NCBI GenBank assembly: GCA_947623795.1
Contig: CANQHS010000034.1
Span: forward strand, 1 to 8,692
Origin: an uncultured Clostridia bacterium
Lineage (GTDB): Bacteria > Bacillota > Clostridia > Christensenellales > UBA1242
DNA: 8,692 bases
Direction: 5' to 3'
Shown here: positions 4,845-8,692 of the stretch, piece by piece
Layout of the letters: the number at the start of each line of letters is the position of its first letter
Numbering within the stretch: position 1 is the first letter of the stretch
Program-made: the position numbers and the translations under genes
Notes under the pieces: generated by a model
The model's input: only the letters and a program-made list of their open reading frames with translations
Databases searched by the model: none
What the model was told of the DNA's origin: nothing

Positions 4845-5921
4845 ATGGAAAATATGGAAAGGGCTTATCTTGTTTGTCCGTATGTGGATATGGACGGGCA
4901 GGAATATAGAAGCAAAGAGTTAGAGCTGTTGGCTCGTTCTGCACTTTTGGATGTTGTTAAGTGCAATGTTTTTTTGGTTAAAGAATTAAATGCGCGCACA
5001 TATTTTGGAATTGGCAAAGCGGAGCAAATTAGGGATGAAGTGGCAGAATTGAATGCCGATGTTGTCATTTTCGATTGTCCACTAACGGGCAGCCAACTAA
5101 GGAACTTAAATGAAATTATTGGCGTCAAAACAATAGACCGCACAATGCTCATATTAGATATTTTTGCTGGGCGAGCAAAGTCGGGCGAAGGCAAACTCCA
5201 AGTTCAACTTGCACAACTTAAATACACTTTGCCAAGATTAAACATGATGAACGCAAATAATAACAGGAGTTCGACTGGCGTTGGCATGCGAGGTGCGAGC
5301 GAAACAAAACTTGAATTGGACAAACGCAAAATACAAGAAGATATCACAAAACTAGAAAAAGAAATCAAAGAAATTGAAAAACATCGTCAAACGACAAGAA
5401 AACAACGCCTATCTCGCACAAAAAGTGTTGCTCTTGTTGGCTACACAAATGCGGGCAAATCCACCCTTATGAATGCGATTGCAAAGGCGGGGACATATGC
5501 GGACGATAGGCTGTTTGCCACCCTTGATGTGCTTTCAAAAAAAGTGTGGGACAATGGGGTGGAATATGTGCTGATTGACACGGTGGGATTTGTTAGAAAT
5601 CTTCCGCATGAACTTATGTATGCCTTTTCCGCCACCCTTGAAGAAACACTTGATGCGAATGTGCTTTTGATGGTGGTTGATGCTGCCGACCCGCATAAAT
5701 ATGAGCAGATTGAAGTTGTTGAGCGGGAATTTAAACGCCTTAGCATCGATCCAAACAAGGTTATTTTAGTTTATAATAAGATTGACAAAATTGACAACGC
5801 GGATATTAAGACATTGAGATCTTATCCATATGACACTTGCTATGTGGAAGCTAAGGGCCAGAAAAACATCGTTCAACTAAAGCAAATGATTGTGCAGAAA
5901 CTTAAAGAGTTTAGCAATTAA
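4845..5921 (+). CDS. hflX: GTPase HflX, ribosome-associated
   Basis: HflX GTPases bind the 50S subunit and rescue or split stalled ribosomes, notably under stress. Residues 1-185 hold the N-terminal HflX domain, with TYFGIGKAEQI and the long basic coiled linker (160-190). The GTPase domain shows G1 GYTNAGKST (199-207), the switch I threonine T226 in FATLD, G3 DTVGF (245-249) and G4 NKID (311-314). The usual GPGE element reads RGASETKLE here (149-157), so Pro-Gly became Ala-Ser. At 358 residues it is shorter than the roughly 420 of E. coli and B. subtilis and lacks the C-terminal extension. A second in-frame ATG at 4854 would remove three residues. I keep the first because the promoter points at it. 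Confidence 0.92.
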   Translation: MENMERAYLVCPYVDMDGQEYRSKELELLARSALLDVVKCNVFLVKELNARTYFGIGKAEQIRDEVAELNADVVIFDCPLTGSQLRNLNEIIGVKTIDRTMLILDIFAGRAKSGEGKLQVQLAQLKYTLPRLNMMNANNNRSSTGVGMRGASETKLELDKRKIQEDITKLEKEIKEIEKHRQTTRKQRLSRTKSVALVGYTNAGKSTLMNAIAKAGTYADDRLFATLDVLSKKVWDNGVEYVLIDTVGFVRNLPHELMYAFSATLEETLDANVLLMVVDAADPHKYEQIEVVEREFKRLSIDPNKVILVYNKIDKIDNADIKTLRSYPYDTCYVEAKGQKNIVQLKQMIVQKLKEFSN

Positions 5922-6028
5922 AATTTACAAATAAAAAATAAAATTTTAAAAAATTAGGTCAAATTTACAAAAAAATTATAAAAATGGGCATTATTTTTGA
6001 AATTTTAAAAAATTTTTATGGAGAATTT

Positions 6029-6934
6029 ATGATAACAATTAGAAAATTTGAAGAAAGAGATAGGCAAGCAGTTAGAAAAATTTGCATGGACACGGGCAAA
6101 AAGAGTTTTCAAAAAAGCGAAAAGAAACGCGACTTTATTGGCATTGTTTGGATTGACTATTATATGGACTTTGAGCCAGAAAATATTTTTGTTGTGGACG
6201 ATGATGGACAAGCGTGTGGCTATGTTTGCTGCTCGACCAATCGTGAATTATTCAATCAAAAGATGAAGGAAATCTATCTTCCAAAAGTTAAAAAGATTTC
6301 ATTTATTCTTTGGCTTTTCACAAAAATTCTTGTTAAAACTTCATATAAATATGATGCAAAGTATGGCGGCGGTTTTCATATCAACATTGACGATGCTCAT
6401 CAAGGCCTAAAACTTGGGCCAAAACTTTTAACCACAATGGGCGTGCATTTAAAAGGCTTAGGCTTTAAAAATATGTATCTTATAACCGCCAACAGAAAAA
6501 CTAGGGGATATGGATTTTATCGCCATTTTGGCTTTGAAGAAGTGGGCAGATGCGGTGGCGGCTCGATTGCACTTGCCTATGATTTAAATAAGATTGAAGA
6601 AAATGTTAAAAAATATCTTAACAAACAAAACAAATCTCTTGTAAAGGGAGTCGAAATTAGCAAAAACACTTATCATTATTTAATAGATTGTTTAAATGAT
6701 ATGAAATTATACAATTTAGCTGAGAAGATAAAAGAAAGCTTGTATATTGATACTGCTATTGTGGATTTAGGTTTTAGAAAAGAGCCTGTATATATTATTG
6801 ATATAGATGTGAAAGAGGAAGTCCTAGATAACATTATGAGTTATATTGAATCATTATATAAATTGGATTATGAAAAATATGATGATTATTTGGATGTATA
6901 TAATTTTATTTTGTCAATAAAAAACAAAAATTAG
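6029..6934 (+). CDS. GNAT N-acetyltransferase with an extra C-terminal domain of unknown function
   Basis: This is a 301-residue protein. Residues 1-186 form a GNAT fold that transfers an acetyl group from acetyl-CoA to an unknown acceptor. The N-terminal strand is MITIRKFEERD. CGYVCCS (63-69) is the central strand. HQGLKLGPKLL (124-134) is the acetyl-CoA pyrophosphate loop. NRKTRGYGFYRHFGFEEVG (155-173) is the C-terminal motif. Residues from about 195 to 301 are an additional alpha/beta-looking domain that I do not recognise. Its DNA is about 17-18 percent GC, against roughly 30-45 percent in the GNAT part. An in-frame ATG at 5984 exists, but GGAGA (6020-6024) seven bases before the 6029 ATG and the canonical GNAT N-terminus favour 6029. 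It follows hflX by 107 bases with no terminator. Confidence 0.82.
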   Translation: MITIRKFEERDRQAVRKICMDTGKKSFQKSEKKRDFIGIVWIDYYMDFEPENIFVVDDDGQACGYVCCSTNRELFNQKMKEIYLPKVKKISFILWLFTKILVKTSYKYDAKYGGGFHINIDDAHQGLKLGPKLLTTMGVHLKGLGFKNMYLITANRKTRGYGFYRHFGFEEVGRCGGGSIALAYDLNKIEENVKKYLNKQNKSLVKGVEISKNTYHYLIDCLNDMKLYNLAEKIKESLYIDTAIVDLGFRKEPVYIIDIDVKEEVLDNIMSYIESLYKLDYEKYDDYLDVYNFILSIKNKN

Positions 6935-6990
6935 AAATAAAAGATTGTTAAAATTTGGTCATATTTTCATAAATTAAAAAATATAATAAA

Positions 6991-7018
6991 GTTTACGAAC
7001 TTTCGTAACACTTTTTTT
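6991..7018 (+). terminator. Probable terminator of the GNAT gene, or operator
   Basis: The inverted repeat TTACGAACTTTCGTAA (6993-7008) can fold with an ACTT loop and is followed by CAC and seven Ts (7012-7018). The stem is only six to eight pairs. Because a TATAAT lies at 6982-6987, the palindrome could instead be an operator at a transcription start. Confidence 0.45.
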
Positions 7019-7105
7019 ATTTTGGCGTAGTATGTAGTATACAAAAGAAATTTTAAGGTACCAAAGAAAAACTTTTGTTATTACATACAAATTTTAAAAC
7101 ACATT

Positions 7106-7111
7106 AGGAGG
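7106..7111 (+). promoter_or_regulatory. Perfect ribosome binding site of the Cys-rich gene
   Basis: AGGAGG sits five bases before the ATG at 7117. It is the only perfect six-base match to the anti-Shine-Dalgarno sequence that I see before a gene in this window. It supports a real, efficiently translated small gene. Confidence 0.85.
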
Positions 7112-7116
7112 AAATT

Positions 7117-7317
7117 ATGTTCAACAATTTCTTTACAGGAAACGGTGACTGTGGTTGCGGCGGCAACACCAACACCGGTTGCGACATCTGCACATTAATA
7201 ATTTTAATCTTATTATTATGCAATTGTGGTTGTAAAGATCCATGCTTCCTTATCATAATCTTATTGTTATTATGTGGTTGCAGCGGAAACAAGGGTAACA
7301 GCGGTTGTGGTTGCTAA
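7117..7317 (+). CDS. Small cysteine-rich protein with duplicated hydrophobic segment
   Basis: This 66-residue protein has 12 cysteines, mostly as CxC or GCGC, set among Gly and Asn. Two nine-residue hydrophobic runs, TLIILILLL (26-34) and FLIIILLLL (44-52), sit in an 18-residue tandem repeat whose unit is C, nine hydrophobic residues, then CxC (25-37 and 43-55). The runs are too short to cross a membrane as ordinary helices. There is no signal peptide. Clostridial genomes contain similar small Gly/Cys-rich proteins, sometimes named after insect chorion proteins, and spore-coat or surface roles have been suggested for such sequences. That link is inference. The very strong ribosome binding site, the stop at 7315-7317 and a terminator about 40 bases later define a monocistronic gene. 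Confidence 0.8.
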   Translation: MFNNFFTGNGDCGCGGNTNTGCDICTLIILILLLCNCGCKDPCFLIIILLLLCGCSGNKGNSGCGC

Positions 7318-7355
7318 CGCCTAACGGTTGATGCCATTTTACAAAAGAAGAATTG

Positions 7356-7381
7356 AAAGATGCGGAAATCCGCATCTTTTT
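7356..7381 (+). terminator. Rho-independent terminator of the Cys-rich gene
   Basis: AAAGATGCGG (7356-7365), loop AAAT, CCGCATCTTT (7370-7379), then further Ts. This is a perfect 10-bp stem, the clearest terminator in the window, and it isolates the small gene from rpoB. Confidence 0.9.
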
Positions 7382-7597
7382 AATTTTAATTATGAAATTT
7401 TGAAGATAACAAGCCGAAATTTAGAAATGGACATCTTTTATAGTTAATTGCCTAACTTTTATGCATTGATTTTGACTACAAATTATATTTGTGAACTGAA
7501 ACGGCACAAAATTATGGATTTTTATAAAATTCGACAGTTGTCGATGTTTGGATTCCCAATTCTAACAAAAATTTTTAAATTATTTTGTTAAAAACTA
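7382..7597. other. Non-coding spacer before the rpoB promoter
   Basis: 216 bases with no plausible gene on either strand. They hold two short inverted repeats: ACAAAT-TAT-ATTTGT (7478-7492) and TCGACA-GT-TGTCGA (7531-7544). Either could be a protein-binding site. No rplJ or rplL, which usually precede rpoB in Firmicutes, and no tRNA is present. Confidence 0.5.
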
Positions 7598-7626
7598 TTG
7601 ACATAACTTGTTGAATGTGTTATATT
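7598..7626 (+). promoter_or_regulatory. Sigma-A-type promoter of rpoB
   Basis: Consensus TTGACA (7598-7603), a 17-base spacer and TATATT (7621-7626). The expected start is near 7632-7634, giving a leader of about 80 bases. Confidence 0.8.
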
Positions 7627-7642
7627 GAACTAGTATGAATAA

Positions 7643-7695
7643 TTGTCCCCTTATGACTATATACAATAAATTGTATATAAGGGTGGGGAGAACAA
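7643..7695 (+). promoter_or_regulatory. Structured 5' leader of rpoB
   Basis: An inner hairpin TATATACAA-TAAA-TTGTATATA (7658-7679, nine perfect pairs) is enclosed by an outer stem of TTGTCCCC (7643-7650) with GGGG (7685-7688) and, after a three-base bulge, ACAA (7692-7695). It lies between the promoter and the ribosome binding site (AAGGAG, 7702-7707), without a T run. A role in regulating rpoBC translation or mRNA stability is possible. I do not recognise a known leader family. Confidence 0.5.
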
Positions 7696-7714
7696 CTTAA
7701 TAAGGAGTTAATGA

Positions 7715-8692
7715 ATGGTTTCAAACACACTCAACATTAAAAAAGTAAAACAAGGAAGAGCCGAGAGAATGAGTTTTGCTAAAATTGATGTTCCTTTCAC
7801 AATGGGACACTTGCTGGACATTCAATTCGATTCTTACAACAAGTTCTTAAATGAGGGTATTGGGGAAATCTTCAATGAATTTAATCCTATTGTAGACTAC
7901 TCGAACAAGGCCGAGTTGTCTTTTCTTAGTTATACGATAGACAAAACCCCTAAATATTCATGGGCAGAATGCAAATATAGGCAAACGAGCTACACTGTGC
8001 CTTTAAAGGTTAATGTGCGTTTGCTTGTTAAGGAAACTGGCCAGATTATTGACCAAGAAGTGTTCCTTGGCGACATCCCTTATATGAGCAAAGATGGTGG
8101 CTTTATTTGCAATGGTGTAGAGCGTGTTGTTTTAAATCAACTTATTAAAGCCCCTGGCGTTATATTTGATGGCGAAATGAACAAGTATGGCCGCATGGAC
8201 TATCATGGTTCAATTCAACCAAGCTATGGCATGTGGGTTGAAACCGAGCAAGTTAGTGGCGATTGCTTGCGTGTTATCGTTGAGCGCAAATATAAAATGA
8301 GCCTTGGCATAATTTTGAAATGTTTCGGTTATACAAATGCAGATTTGTATGATATTTTTGGTAAACACCCATTTTTGGTTAACACTCTTGAAAAAGAGCC
8401 GCAAAACACACAAGAAGATGCTCTTATCGAGTTTGGCAGAAAGACTCGTCCGGGCGAAATTCCTAACCCAGAAAACACTTTGTCTTATATAAACGACCGA
8501 TTCTTTAATCAACAACACTATAATCTTGAAAAAGTTGGCAGATTTAAAGTTAACAAAAAATTGTCTGTTGCAAATCGTATAACGGATCAAGTTGCAGCAA
8601 GCGATATTAAACTTGGCAAAAAGATTTTTGCTCACAAAGGCGAAGTTATTTCGCACGACACCGCCTGGGCAATCCAAAATGCGGGCATCAAC
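7715..8692 (+). CDS. rpoB: RNA polymerase beta subunit, N-terminal part (runs off the right edge)
   Basis: This is the beta subunit of DNA-dependent RNA polymerase, part of the catalytic core. The 326 codons present are open to the last base. Landmarks of the N-terminal lobe and protrusion are MSFAKIDVPFTMGHLLDIQFDSYNKFLNEG, split here as FAKID (residues 22-26) and LLDIQFDSYNKFL, then PKYS-WAECK, YTVPLKVNVRLL, QEVFLGDIPYM and FICNGVERVVLNQLIKAPGV. The usual SPGV reads APGV here. The start is the ATG at 7715, seven bases after AAGGAG. An overlapping ATG at 7711 opens only a nine-codon frame and is too close to the ribosome binding site. The gene has its own promoter and leader and is not preceded by rplJ or rplL. 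Confidence 0.95.
   Translation, partial: MVSNTLNIKKVKQGRAERMSFAKIDVPFTMGHLLDIQFDSYNKFLNEGIGEIFNEFNPIVDYSNKAELSFLSYTIDKTPKYSWAECKYRQTSYTVPLKVNVRLLVKETGQIIDQEVFLGDIPYMSKDGGFICNGVERVVLNQLIKAPGVIFDGEMNKYGRMDYHGSIQPSYGMWVETEQVSGDCLRVIVERKYKMSLGIILKCFGYTNADLYDIFGKHPFLVNTLEKEPQNTQEDALIEFGRKTRPGEIPNPENTLSYINDRFFNQQHYNLEKVGRFKVNKKLSVANRITDQVAASDIKLGKKIFAHKGEVISHDTAWAIQNAGIN

Larger units (their letters stand above)
6935..7116. other. Intergenic region upstream of the Cys-rich gene
   Basis: 182 AT-rich bases. They contain a TATAAT at 6982-6987 without a good -35 at the right distance, the hairpin and T run at 6991-7018, a direct repeat TAGTAT...TAGTAT at 7028-7040, and CATACAAAT at 7084-7092. The last weakly resembles the -10 of sporulation sigma factors (CATA-n3-T), but no matching -35 is obvious. 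No gene was found here on either strand. Confidence 0.4.

Noticed and set aside
5984..6028. Upstream start for the GNAT gene
   Set aside because: There is no ribosome binding site, and the added residues are AT-driven low-information sequence. The 6029 ATG has GGAGA and the normal GNAT N-terminus.
7104..7292. Minus-strand open frame opposite the Cys-rich gene
   Set aside because: It is a shadow frame created by the repeats. The plus strand has a perfect ribosome binding site and terminator.
8210..8677. Long minus-strand open frame inside rpoB
   Set aside because: It is fully antisense to a clear rpoB reading frame, has no recognisable domain and no ribosome binding site.
1..8692. CRISPR array, transposase, integrase or phage genes
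   Set aside because: I looked on both strands and saw no regularly spaced direct repeats with spacers and no matching protein motifs. The only short repeats are the three tRNA ends and the Cys-rich gene duplication.

Overview
The window looks like chromosomal DNA from a low-GC, anaerobic, Firmicutes/Clostridia-type bacterium. The evidence is AT-rich spacers, strong AGGAGG-like ribosome binding sites, near-consensus sigma-A promoters (TTGACA-17-TATAAT type), a clostridial-style Rrf2/NifS/NifU iron-sulfur set, a rubrerythrin, a WalJ-type hydrolase and a short HflX. No species can be named from the sequence alone.

Layout. Positions 1-190 hold the 3' end of a tRNA gene cut by the window edge, then two degenerate copies of the same tRNA 3' terminus (three copies of TCATCTCAACCA), separated by strong hairpins and a terminator. 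From 2508 down to 210 on the minus strand lies an Fe-S cluster module: an IscR-type Rrf2 regulator, cysteine desulfurase NifS and scaffold NifU with an unusual lysine-rich tail. nifS has its own consensus promoter with a perfect palindromic operator just downstream of the -10 box. Divergent to the regulator, and using the same -35 box read from the other strand, is a rubrerythrin gene (2613-3203). Next comes a minus-strand block, 4764 down to 3256: a WalJ/YycJ-like metallo-beta-lactamase followed by two very AT-rich paralogous genes that I read as barstar-like immunity proteins with no visible toxin. Divergent from walJ is hflX (4845-5921). Both of these genes have good promoters placed so that transcription should start at or next to the ATG, with no Shine-Dalgarno sequence. 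Downstream is a GNAT acetyltransferase with an AT-rich C-terminal domain of unknown origin, then a 66-residue cysteine-rich protein with an internal duplication (spore-coat-like at a guess). Last, after a 397-base spacer with a terminator, small inverted repeats, a consensus promoter and a structured leader, is the start of rpoB, which runs off the right edge.

How it fits together. The regulator, NifS, NifU and rubrerythrin form an iron-sulfur and oxidative-stress unit with regulatory sites visible in the DNA. WalJ, HflX and RpoB are core genes. The AT-rich barstar pair and the GNAT tail differ in composition from these neighbours and look like accessory insertions. I see no CRISPR array, no transposase and no clear new multi-gene system. 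The least ordinary items are the triplicated tRNA end, the paired leaderless promoters, the orphan barstar pair, the GNAT fusion and the duplicated Cys-rich protein beside rpoB.
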